Shown here: positions 56,078 to 64,000 of the stretch, piece after piece
How positions within the stretch are numbered: the first letter of the stretch is position 1
Layout of the letters: each line of letters opens with the position of its first letter
DNA from: Staphylococcus argenteus
GTDB taxonomy: Bacteria; Bacillota; Bacilli; Staphylococcales; Staphylococcaceae
Reading direction: 5' to 3'
NCBI RefSeq assembly: GCF_000236925.1
Contig: NC_016941.1
Coordinates: forward strand, 1,612,001 to 1,676,000
DNA length: 64,000 nucleotides
Position numbers and translations under genes: made by a program
Notes under the pieces: model-generated
What the model was told of the DNA's origin: nothing
Database searches by the model: none
What the model saw: the letters and a program-made list of their open reading frames with translations, nothing else

Positions 56078-58015
56078 TTATTTATGTTTTTTCAAACGAA
56101 TTTCATCAACTAAGCTCCAAATAAATTCGTCTTTTTCCATTGTTTCTTGGTCTTTTGAACCATATCGACGAACATTCACTTGATTATTTTCTACTTCTTT
56201 ATCACCAACTACAATTTGGTATGGAATTTTTTGCATTTGTGCTTCTCTAATTTTATATCCCATTTTTTCATTACGATCATCAATATTCACTCGTACACCC
56301 TGAGATTTCAAATCATCTTGTAATTGACGTGCGTAATCATAATGCAAATCAACATTAACTGGAATAATTTGTACTTGTTTTGGCGCTAACCAAGTTGGGA
56401 ATGCACCTTTTGTTTCTTCAGTTAAGAAGGCAACAAAACGTTCCATAGTTGAAACAACACCACGATGGATAACAACTGGACGATGTTGTTCGCCGTCTTG
56501 ACCAATATAAGTTAAGTCAAAACGTTCTGGTAGTAAGAAATCAAGTTGCGCTGTTGATAATGTCTCTTCTTTTCCCATTGCAGTTTTTACTTGAACATCT
56601 AATTTCGGACCATAGAATGCCGCTTCACCAATTGCCTCTTCATATGATAAGCCCAGCTCGTCTGCTGCTTCTTTAAGCATATTTTCGGCTTTATTCCACA
56701 TGTCATCATCGTCAAAGTACTTTTCTTTATCTTCAGGATCTCTGTAACTTAATCTAAAGCTGTAATCTTCGAAACCGAAATCTTTATAAACATCGATAAT
56801 CATGTTAACAACACGTTTAAATTCTTCTTTAATTTGATCTGGACGAACAAATATATGTGAATCATTCAAAGTCATACCACGAACACGTTGTAATCCTGAA
56901 ACTGCACCACTCGCTTCGTATCTATGCATAGTTCCTAACTCAGCGATACGAATTGGTAACTCACGATATGAATGCGGTTTATTAGCATAAATCATCATAT
57001 GATGCGGACAGTTCATTGGGCGTAACACCATTGATTCAGTTTCATCTAATTGCATTGGCGGGAACATATCTTCTTGATAGTGATCCCAGTGCCCTGATGT
57101 TTTATATAAATCAACATTTGCAAGAACTGGTGTATAAACATGGTCGTAGCCCATGCTTACTTCTTTATCAACAATGTATCGTTCGATTTCACGTCTAATT
57201 GTTGCTCCATTCGGTAACCATAATGGTAAACCAGCACCAACTAATTGACTATTAGTGAATAATTCTAATTCTTTACCAATTTTACGGTGGTCACGTTCTT
57301 TACGTTCTTCTAACATTTTCAAATGTTCTTTTAATTCTTTTTTATCAAAGAAGGCAGTACCGTAAATACGTTGTAACATTTTATTGTCACTATCGCCACG
57401 CCAATATGCACCTGCAGTAGATAATAATTTGAATTCTTTAATTTTAGCTGTTGACGGAACATGCACGCCTCGACATAAATCAGTATAGTCGCCTTGGCTA
57501 TACAATGTCACATTTTCATCTTCAGGAATTGCATCAATTAATTCTAACTTGTATACATCATTGCTAAATAAAGCCTTCGCTTCTTCTCTTGAAACAACTT
57601 TGCGTTCAATTTTCATATTTTCATTAACAATTTGTTTCATTGTTTTTTCAATTTGTTCAAAATCATCTGATGAAATGTTTTGGTCAATATCGAAGTCATA
57701 GTAGAAACCACCTTCAATAACCGGCCCAACACCAAATTTAACATCACCATATAATCGTTTAATTGCATGTGCCATTAAATGAGCAGTTGAATGACGCAAT
57801 ACTTCTAGCGCTTCTTCACTACCTGGAGTTACAATTTCAATTGATCCATCTGATTCAAGCGGTTTAGTTAAATCTACAAGCTGTCCATTAAATTTACCGG
57901 CTACAGCTTTTTTACGTAATCCTGGGCTTATTGATTGAGCGATATCTTCAGTTGTAGTCCCTTTATCAAATGCCTTTTGATTACCATCTGGAAATTGAAT
58001 ATTAATTTGTTCCAT
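56078..58015 (-). CDS. thrS: threonine--tRNA ligase
   Basis: A 645-residue class II synthetase. TGS domain (1-62), editing domain with [14 protein letters not shown] (near residue 75-88) and a later [12 protein letters not shown] segment (near 182), catalytic core with [13 protein letters not shown] (near 330) and [25 protein letters not shown] motif 2, then an anticodon-binding domain after about 540. It charges tRNA-Thr and edits serine errors. The upstream T-box controls it. Confidence 0.98.
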   Translation of the reverse strand: MEQINIQFPDGNQKAFDKGTTTEDIAQSISPGLRKKAVAGKFNGQLVDLTKPLESDGSIEIVTPGSEEALEVLRHSTAHLMAHAIKRLYGDVKFGVGPVIEGGFYYDFDIDQNISSDDFEQIEKTMKQIVNENMKIERKVVSREEAKALFSNDVYKLELIDAIPEDENVTLYSQGDYTDLCRGVHVPSTAKIKEFKLLSTAGAYWRGDSDNKMLQRIYGTAFFDKKELKEHLKMLEERKERDHRKIGKELELFTNSQLVGAGLPLWLPNGATIRREIERYIVDKEVSMGYDHVYTPVLANVDLYKTSGHWDHYQEDMFPPMQLDETESMVLRPMNCPHHMMIYANKPHSYRELPIRIAELGTMHRYEASGAVSGLQRVRGMTLNDSHIFVRPDQIKEEFKRVVNMIIDVYKDFGFEDYSFRLSYRDPEDKEKYFDDDDMWNKAENMLKEAADELGLSYEEAIGEAAFYGPKLDVQVKTAMGKEETLSTAQLDFLLPERFDLTYIGQDGEQHRPVVIHRGVVSTMERFVAFLTEETKGAFPTWLAPKQVQIIPVNVDLHYDYARQLQDDLKSQGVRVNIDDRNEKMGYKIREAQMQKIPYQIVVGDKEVENNQVNVRRYGSKDQETMEKDEFIWSLVDEIRLKKHK

Positions 58016-58149
58016 ATTAAACCCTCCTATATGCTTTAAAAGTATTTTGATCTGACCTCGTTAAAAAATTGAACAACAATCATCGTTCCTGCAATAACCA
58101 ATTTTAAAATAAACAGGGATAAAACGATACCAACTAACATTTATTTATG

Positions 58150-58420
58150 CTTGAAAAACAAAAAATCCCGCCCCCTATACAAGGGACGAGATCGTCGTGG
58201 TACCACCCTAGTTATTTAATACTATCAATCGCATTAAATATCTCTGCTTAAGATAACGGTCTTGAGCCGGGTATTCATTACAAATACCAAAAATGAAGGA
58301 GTAATCATCTAATTTATTAACCATATTCTCAACAAGTAATGGCTTTCTGTGTAATATTGATTAGATCATCTTGTCTTCAATTATTTAAACGATTTAGATT
58401 TGTTTTTATTATACACCACT
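58150..58420 (-). promoter_or_regulatory. T-box riboswitch leader of thrS
   Basis: The reverse strand carries the T-box core AGGGTGGTACCACGA (about 58195-58209), followed by a terminator (GTCCCTTGTATAGGGGGCGGGA with T-run, 58158-58190). Stem I lies at the far end, around 58320-58400, but I could not place the threonine specifier with confidence. Confidence 0.85.
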
Positions 58421-58431
58421 CATTTTAAATT

Positions 58432-59352
58432 TCAATTGTTTCTGAAATTTTCTCCTGATAAAAAGTATGGCGTAGACAAAGATTTGACACGTTCAATAAT
58501 ACGAGCAGCTTTAGTTTTTTCTTCACCATCTCTTGTCATTGATAAGTGATGTTCTAACTCGCTATAATCAAAATTCGAACTAAAAAATGTAGGTAATTCA
58601 TGTACCATACGATAATGTAACAATGGACCAATTACTTCATCCCTTACCCACGGTGTTACTTCCTCTGCGCCTATGTCGTCAAGCATTAGAATATTCGCTT
58701 CTCTTACACGATGTAATTTCTTTTCGAAAGAACCATCCTTAAAGCCACCCTTTAATGTTCTAATAAACTCAGGTAAATAAATAATTGTAGAGCGCACTTT
58801 TTTTGATTTAAGTTGATTTGCAATCGCACCTAGAATAAAAGATTTCCCTGTACCAAACGGTCCATATAAATATAATCCCTTAACCGTGTCTCCATTAGTA
58901 ATTGCTGTGCAAATTTCATCTGCTGCCATCGCTACATCTAATCTATCTCGATTATTCATATAAATATCTTTTAGCTTTGCATTTAAAGTATCTCGTTGCA
59001 TATGATGAGATGTAATCAATTCTGCTTCAAAACGTTCTTCGTCATATTTAATTTTACACGGACATTGCAAATAGCGAATTTTGATGCGATTGTTATCAAC
59101 ATATAACTCTGGAACATGACCTTTCACGAAATTAGGACAATCTGCAAATTTATGACCATCATAATGTTTTTGTTGATCTTTATATTCTTGTAGAACATTC
59201 AAATCTTCATCAATCATTGCATTTGTTAATTCAGACTGATGTTCCTGTAGAAACTGTTTAACATCTGGGTCATTGATGACTTCATTTTTTATTTTTTTAA
59301 TTCTTTTTTCAAAATCATTAGATGTACCCATTATATTTTTAAATTGCTTCAT
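58432..59352 (-). CDS. dnaI: primosomal protein DnaI
   Basis: A 306-residue AAA+ helicase loader. An N-terminal zinc-type region (FADCPNFVKG and CPCKIKYDEE, near 80-110) is followed by Walker A LYGPFGTGKSFILG (near 168), Walker B LMLDDIGAEE (near 227) and sensor FFSSNFDYSELE (near 260). It loads the replicative helicase (DnaC in Gram-positives) with DnaB and DnaD. Its ATG overlaps the dnaB stop by 1 nt (TAATG), and the GGAGGAGG site lies inside dnaB. Confidence 0.96.
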   Translation of the reverse strand: MKQFKNIMGTSNDFEKRIKKIKNEVINDPDVKQFLQEHQSELTNAMIDEDLNVLQEYKDQQKHYDGHKFADCPNFVKGHVPELYVDNNRIKIRYLQCPCKIKYDEERFEAELITSHHMQRDTLNAKLKDIYMNNRDRLDVAMAADEICTAITNGDTVKGLYLYGPFGTGKSFILGAIANQLKSKKVRSTIIYLPEFIRTLKGGFKDGSFEKKLHRVREANILMLDDIGAEEVTPWVRDEVIGPLLHYRMVHELPTFFSSNFDYSELEHHLSMTRDGEEKTKAARIIERVKSLSTPYFLSGENFRNN

Positions 59353-60758
59353 TATTGACTGTCCTCCTCCCATTTTTTAGATAATTTATCTAAAAATGCT
59401 TGTCGATCTTGTTCTAATTGTTGATCATCTGAACTATTATGCTTTGCTGTTGAATGGTTATTATCTGGATTATCTCTGTTTTCCAACCATTTTGGCGTTT
59501 TTTCTTTCGAAATACGTTTACGTTGTCCAGAATATGTACCACGTTTTTGATAATTAGCACTTAACGATTCACTCTTAGGTTGATTTACTTTTTTAGCGTA
59601 TTCATACGCTTCTTTAGCTGTCTTAATTCCTTTTTTCTTCCAATTTGATGCGATTTCAAAAATATACGCCTTTGGCAGTTTCATATCTTCTTTTAGCATA
59701 ACAAATTGCAATAAAATGTTTATGACACCAAATGACATTTTTTCACGCTCGATTAACTCTTCAATCATTGTCTTTTGTGAAACGGTTGGCTCTGATTCAG
59801 ACCACGATGACAACATGTCAATCGGACTCGTTTGTTCTAATAAATCAAACCACTCATCACTTTGTGGAGCCAGATTCAATTCGTTCGACTCATGTTTCTC
59901 AGGTAATGAAGAAGTTGCTGATTTAACTTGTAATTTAGGCATTTGATTGTCATGTTCGATTAAATAATATGAACGCGCTTGTTTTCGCATTTCTTCGAAT
60001 GATAGTTGCTGTCCACTAGTGATTGAATTTAAAATTACATGCTTCATCCCATCGGGCGTCAAACCATATAATGTAGCAAGTTGTGTAATTAAACGTTTTG
60101 CATCTTTTGTCACTATTTCTTGACTTATAAAATGTTTATTTAACATTTGTCTCAACATTTCAAAATCAAAAGTTTCACTTGCCAAATCTATACCTTGATA
60201 TGACTGATTAATAGGAATATCACTCGTATCAATATCAACTTTTGTTGTAGGAACTTTAAACACCTCAGTAAACTGTCTTGTTGTTTGTTTATATTCAGTT
60301 AAGTCGACTTCTTTATATTCAAAATATTTTTTTAATTCCTGAAATCGACGATGCTCTACTTCACTATATAAGAAGATTGACAACATCGGGTCATTAAAAA
60401 ACAAATGTGCTGTAGGCGGTTGAATCAGCTGATAAACAAACTGAGTTTCTTGTTCATCATGTTTGACAAATGTCTTGATTAATCCAATCGCTTCTAGCAA
60501 ATCCATTTGTTGTCTAAACTCTAGTAAATTAATTTTAAGTTCATTCATAAATATATAGTGCGATAATATCGAAGTTGTATTACGATTTTTTTCAACAAAC
60601 TGAGTCATAAAGTGATATAAACCTACTGCTTGCGTACCGATTAAAGGTGTATATAATCGATTTAAAACTTCTAAATGATTTGTATTTAAATCAAAGTGTT
60701 GCATAACTTGAAATTGATCCTTTGGTCTTAAGCCAAATTCAAAGGCTTGTCGTCCCAT
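59352..60758 (-). CDS. dnaB: replication initiation and membrane attachment protein DnaB
   Basis: A 468-residue Gram-positive DnaB (not the helicase), with DnaD-like DDBH1 and DDBH2 regions: the N-terminal QVMQHFDLNTNHLEVLNRLYTPLIG and the C-terminal helical YIFEIASNWKKKGIKTAKEAYEY, then a low-complexity basic tail. It helps load DnaI-helicase at oriC and restart sites. It starts right after the nrdR stop (0 nt) and overlaps dnaI by 1 nt, so the three genes are coupled. Confidence 0.95.
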   Translation of the reverse strand: MGRQAFEFGLRPKDQFQVMQHFDLNTNHLEVLNRLYTPLIGTQAVGLYHFMTQFVEKNRNTTSILSHYIFMNELKINLLEFRQQMDLLEAIGLIKTFVKHDEQETQFVYQLIQPPTAHLFFNDPMLSIFLYSEVEHRRFQELKKYFEYKEVDLTEYKQTTRQFTEVFKVPTTKVDIDTSDIPINQSYQGIDLASETFDFEMLRQMLNKHFISQEIVTKDAKRLITQLATLYGLTPDGMKHVILNSITSGQQLSFEEMRKQARSYYLIEHDNQMPKLQVKSATSSLPEKHESNELNLAPQSDEWFDLLEQTSPIDMLSSWSESEPTVSQKTMIEELIEREKMSFGVINILLQFVMLKEDMKLPKAYIFEIASNWKKKGIKTAKEAYEYAKKVNQPKSESLSANYQKRGTYSGQRKRISKEKTPKWLENRDNPDNNHSTAKHNSSDDQQLEQDRQAFLDKLSKKWEEDSQ

Positions 60759-61229
60759 TTATGCATCACTCCGTTTATTTTCACTTAAAATTCCTTGCAT
60801 TGATGCCAATAATTGGTCAACATCTTTAAACTCTTTATAAACAGATGCAAATCTCACATAAGAGACTTGATCAACATGCATTAATAAATTCATCACATGC
60901 TCACCTATATCTCGTGAAGATACTTCTGTATGACCTTCATCTCTCAATTGCCATTCAACTTTATTAGTAATATCTTCAAGTTGCTGATATCTAACTGGAC
61001 GCTTTTCACATGAACGCACAAGTCCATTAAGTATTTTCTCTCTTGAAAATTGCTCTCTTGTGCCATCTTTTTTCACAACAATAAGCTGACTGACTTCGAT
61101 ATGTTCAAATGTAGTGAAACGTGTTCCACAATTTTCACATTCTCTTCGTCTACGAATGGCATTTAATTCATCGGCATGCCTTGAATCTACGACTTTGGAT
61201 TGTGTAGAATTACATTTCGGGCATTTCAT
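60759..61229 (-). CDS. nrdR: transcriptional repressor NrdR
   Basis: A 156-residue regulator of ribonucleotide reductase genes. Zinc ribbon [20 protein letters not shown] and CENCGTRF (residues 3-36) is followed by an ATP-cone (about 49-139). It senses dATP/ATP and represses nrd operons. ATG 61229 has GGGTG before it; the frame extends 11 codons upstream without a site. Confidence 0.97.
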
Positions 61230-61394
61230 TACATCACCCTCTTTATTTTGATTATGCCTCATTATACTATAAATCCATAGATGAAAAAAGAATCCCTCAA
61301 TTTATTATTTTGATTTAAAAAATGAACTAAAAAGAAAATGTGTTCTATTTTTTAGAAAACCAAAGTGATTAACATTTACTTTCAACAATACAAA

Positions 61395-61422
61395 AAACCT
61401 AACTCCGATATCAGAGCTAGGT
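61395..61422 (-). terminator. gapB terminator
   Basis: The arms AACCTAACTC and GAGCTAGGTT pair with one wobble and a T-run follows on the reverse strand, just after the gapB stop. Confidence 0.8.
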
Positions 61423-61440
61423 TAAGTTTTAAAATTTATT

Positions 61441-62466
61441 TTAACTTGCACTTACTGTTGTCTTTGATTTTAAAAGTTCACCAAGTTGTTCAGCAACATC
61501 TACAACTCTATTGGAATATCCCCACTCGTTGTCATACCAAGCGATGACTTTAACTTTATTACCATCCATAACCATTGTTGATTGCGCATCAATAATAGCT
61601 GAATGTGGGTTTGTATTAAAATCTACTGACACAAGCGGTTGGTGTTCGACTTCGATGATGCCTTCTAACCCTGCATTTTCAAAAGCTTGATTTACTTCAT
61701 CAGCAGTGACTTCTTTTTCTAAATCAACGACTAAATCAACTAATGATACATTTTTTGTTGGAACACGAAGTGCCATACCATGTAATTTACCTTCTAATTC
61801 TGGCAACACTTCTTTTAACGCTTTCGCTGCACCTGTTGATGTAGGTATAATACTTTCATTACATGAACGCGCGCGTCTTAAATCTTTATGTGGATTATCA
61901 ATATTTTTTTGATCATTTGTTATCGCATGAACCGTAGTCATTAATCCATTAATAATTCCAAATTGATCATTTAAAACTTTAGCTACAGGTCCAATACAGT
62001 TCGTAGTGCATGATGCGTTACTAAAAATATCATATTCCTCAACATCTAATTGATGATCATTTACGCCTTTAACAACCATTTGAACATGACCACCTTTTGA
62101 TGGACCGGTTAATAATACTTTTTTAGCACCAGCTTTAATATGCGCAATAGCTTTATCTCCATGGTTAAATTTACCAGTAGCATCTATTGCAATATCAATA
62201 TCCAATTCTTTCCAAGGCAAGTTTTCAGGATTTCTATCAGCTACCAATTTAATTTGATGTTCACCAACTTGTAAACCATTTTCGATTGGTTCGACTTTTA
62301 AATCATACTTACCATGTGTTGTATCAAAATTGATTAAATGTGCAATTGTTTCGGGTGGATAACTAGCATTAATTGCTACTACATTAAGATTTTTATTTTG
62401 TAATGCAATACGTAATACCATTCTTCCAATTCTACCCATACCATTAATTGCAATATTCGTTGACAT
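61441..62466 (-). CDS. gapB: glyceraldehyde-3-phosphate dehydrogenase, gluconeogenic type
   Basis: A 341-residue GAPDH. GMGRIGRMVLRIAL is the nucleotide-binding turn (near 9-22), the catalytic cysteine lies in SNASCTTNCIGPVAK (near 152), and the WYDNEWGYSNRVVDV C-terminal segment is typical. At position 33-35 the usual acidic residue of NAD enzymes is replaced (INASYPPETIAHL), which fits an NADP-preferring GapB working towards gluconeogenesis; S. aureus has a separate glycolytic gapA elsewhere. The cre-like site upstream fits repression by glucose. Confidence 0.92.
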   Translation of the reverse strand: MSTNIAINGMGRIGRMVLRIALQNKNLNVVAINASYPPETIAHLINFDTTHGKYDLKVEPIENGLQVGEHQIKLVADRNPENLPWKELDIDIAIDATGKFNHGDKAIAHIKAGAKKVLLTGPSKGGHVQMVVKGVNDHQLDVEEYDIFSNASCTTNCIGPVAKVLNDQFGIINGLMTTVHAITNDQKNIDNPHKDLRRARSCNESIIPTSTGAAKALKEVLPELEGKLHGMALRVPTKNVSLVDLVVDLEKEVTADEVNQAFENAGLEGIIEVEHQPLVSVDFNTNPHSAIIDAQSTMVMDGNKVKVIAWYDNEWGYSNRVVDVAEQLGELLKSKTTVSAS

Positions 62467-62532
62467 TAAAAGCACCCCTTGATTTTTATGTGTTATACTT
62501 TATGGAATTAGTATAGCATATTATATGAAATT

Positions 62533-62546
62533 TGAAAGCGTTTTCT
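62533..62546. promoter_or_regulatory. cre-like CcpA site upstream of gapB
   Basis: TGAAAGCGTTTTCT matches the cre consensus TGWAARCGNTTNCW closely. It lies 67-80 nt before the gapB ATG and overlaps the -35 region of the probable promoter (TATACT or TATAAT near 62510-62526). CcpA binding here would repress gapB when glucose is present. Confidence 0.6.
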
Positions 62547-62605
62547 AAAAAATCGTTTATCTTTTTATAAAAAAGAGCCATTAGGCTGGGACATTAAATT
62601 CTTAG

Positions 62606-64000
62606 TCAATGTAAAAAGCTGAATTCTATCAAATAATTAATAGAATTCAGCTTTTTCAAATGTATTTGATAATATATAGCTCGTCGAGCTGCTATTTTCC
62701 TTATATTAAGTGCCATTAATACAAAACCTAGCTCTCGTTTAACTTTACTTTTCCTCGAACTGACATTCGAGTGAAACCCCAAATAGCCTTCATAAATCCA
62801 AAAACAGGCTCTACACCAATTTTTCTTTGACTATAGATTTTTTTCGTTTCTGGTTCAGAAAGCTTTTGATTAATTTGGGCTTTAAAGTATTCCCAATTAT
62901 AATTCTTCATAATTTTCTTATTGGATTTCGAATTTGGCTTCATGCATTGATTTCTCATAGAACATGCTGAACAGTCATCACATTCATATAGTTTGAAGTC
63001 ACGTTTAAAACCATATCTATCATTACGGTATGCATATCTTTTAAAACCTATTCTTTTGTTATTAGGACATATAAATTCATCATTAAGTTCGTCATATTTC
63101 CAATTTTGAGTATTGAAAATGTCACCTTTAAACTTTCTAGTTTTATCTTTAATAAACATGCCATACGTAATAAGTGGCGTATTATTAAAGTCATCTATAA
63201 TAGCCATATAGTTTTACTCACTACCATAACCTGCATCAGCTACAATATACTCTGGTAAAAAACCGAAGGTATTTTGAATCATTGTTAAAAATGGAATTAA
63301 AGTTCTAGTATCTGTTGGGTTTTGAAATAGGTCATAGGATAAAACAAATTTAGAATTTGTCGCTATTTGTAAATTGTATCCTGGCTTAAGTTGGCCATTT
63401 TTCATATGGTCTTCCTTCATTCTCATAAAAGTTGCATCATGATCAGTTTTAGAAAAGCTATTTCTATCTTTAAGAATCGATTTTTGTTCTTCATATTAAC
63501 GTTTTCTTTCAGAATAATCATCAAATTTATTTTTGAACTTCTTAATCTCAGTTCTTTTTTTACGGGTCTGTTTTCTAATTTGAGCACAATCTTCGTTCTT
63601 AATAGAATGATTTAAATCTTCGATTTCTTTATCTAAATGACTATCAATTAAATCAATTTCTTCTATTGTTAAATCGCTATCTCCATCTTCTTTATTGTCT
63701 ATAATTTTTTTCTCCAACTAAGTCACGATATAATGCTTTTGAATTTTCGTTCAATTTCGATTCGTGATTTTGAATACTTTTCTTCCACACAAATGTATAC
63801 CTATTGGCACTAGCTTCTACTTTTGTACCATCAATAAAAATTGAATTATCATCGATAAGATTTTGCTTTAAACATTGACTATGGAACTGAATAAATAAAG
63901 ATTCAATTAACGCATCAGTATTTGGATTCACTCTAAAACGATTAATAGTTTTATACGAAAGTGTCTTATTTTTTAAAAGTATTTCAAAGTAAAATTACAT
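62606..64000 (-). pseudogene. degenerate IS1182-family (IS1272-like) transposase
   Basis: Homologous frames on the reverse strand read as one interrupted transposase from the window edge to about 62606. In order: NPNTDALIESLFIQFHSQCL and IFIDGTKVEASANRYTFVW (catalytic DGT region), a frameshift near 63700, DLTIEEIDLIDSHLDKEIED, an in-frame TAA at 63496, [18 protein letters not shown] and [11 protein letters not shown], an in-frame TAA at 63214, TYGMFIKDKTRKFKG to GFTRMSVRG, and another frameshift near 62750 before ELGFVLMALNIRK. At least four lesions; it cannot encode an active enzyme. Confidence 0.88.
62613..62656. repeat. hairpin at the end of the IS remnant
   Basis: The perfect 16-bp arms AAAAAGCTGAATTCTA and TAGAATTCAGCTTTTT are typical of a terminator placed at the 3' end of IS1182-family transposases. 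Confidence 0.8.

Larger units (their letters stand above)
62573..64000 (-). mobile_element. insertion sequence remnant, cut by the window edge
   Basis: The IS1272-like copy lies between gapB and the right edge. A GGCTGGGACATTAAATTCTT block at 62584-62603 resembles sequence often found at the end of such copies, but I could not find both inverted terminal repeats because the far end is outside the window. Exact borders are uncertain. Confidence 0.6.

Noticed and set aside
63391..63615. Forward 74-residue frame in the IS remnant
   Set aside because: Antisense to the broken transposase, which accounts for the sequence.

Overview
The window is a low-GC Firmicute chromosome segment. Gene content, gene order and recognisable proteins place it in the Staphylococcus aureus complex. 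Synteny with the Bacillus subtilis core (recD2-TPR-mnmA-iscS-cymR-rarA-tcdA-6S RNA-aspS-hisS-lytH-dtd-rel-apt-recJ-secDF-yajC-tgt-queA-ruvBA-obg-rpmA-prp-rplU-mreDC-radC-comC-folC-valS-hemLBDCXA-engB-clpX-tig-infC-rpmI-rplT-thrS-dnaI-dnaB-nrdR-gapB) is nearly complete. Several proteins differ by scattered residues from the S. aureus versions I remember, so a sister species such as S. argenteus or S. schweitzeri is possible; this is inference from memory.

Layout. 1-4.4 kb: 5' part of recD2, a TPR protein, and the tRNA thiolation pair iscS-mnmA, with a STAR-type GC-rich repeat between the TPR gene and mnmA. 4.7-9.2 kb: a flavin monooxygenase-like gene, two tiny stress-type proteins behind a sigma-B-like promoter, the cysteine regulator cymR, rarA and tcdA. 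9.3-13.1 kb: 6S RNA, then aspS-hisS behind a T-box leader. 13.1-20 kb: lytH, dtd, rel, apt, recJ. 20-28.5 kb: secDF; yajC-tgt-queA-ruvB-ruvA; an ACT protein; obgE. 28.5-34.6 kb: rpmA-prp-rplU with duplicated sequence blocks on both sides, mreC-mreD, a cluster of small staphylococcal hypothetical genes, radC-comC. 34.8-39.7 kb: valS-folC behind a T-box, divergent tag. 39.8-47.3 kb: an AbrB-type membrane protein and the haem operon hemAXCDBL. 47.4-53.9 kb: engB, clpX, tig, a helical-repeat protein, a NUDIX hydrolase, and infC-rpmI-rplT with an L20-type attenuator. 54-62.5 kb: lysP behind a lysine riboswitch, thrS behind a T-box, nrdR-dnaB-dnaI, gapB with a cre-like site. 62.6-64 kb: a decayed IS1182-family (IS1272-like) transposase running off the window.

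The window is dominated by translation and its quality control (four aminoacyl-tRNA synthetases, IF3, L20, L21, L27, L35, tRNA modification, Dtd), by DNA replication and repair, by haem synthesis and by stringent response. Control is largely RNA based: three T-boxes, a lysine riboswitch, an L20-type attenuator and 6S RNA. I found no CRISPR array, prophage, toxin-antitoxin or defence island, and no convincing undescribed multi-gene system. The most interesting signals are the probable AUA start of infC, duplicated leader blocks around the rplU-rpmA operon and obgE, candidate PerR, CcpA and sigma-B sites, and several short genes.
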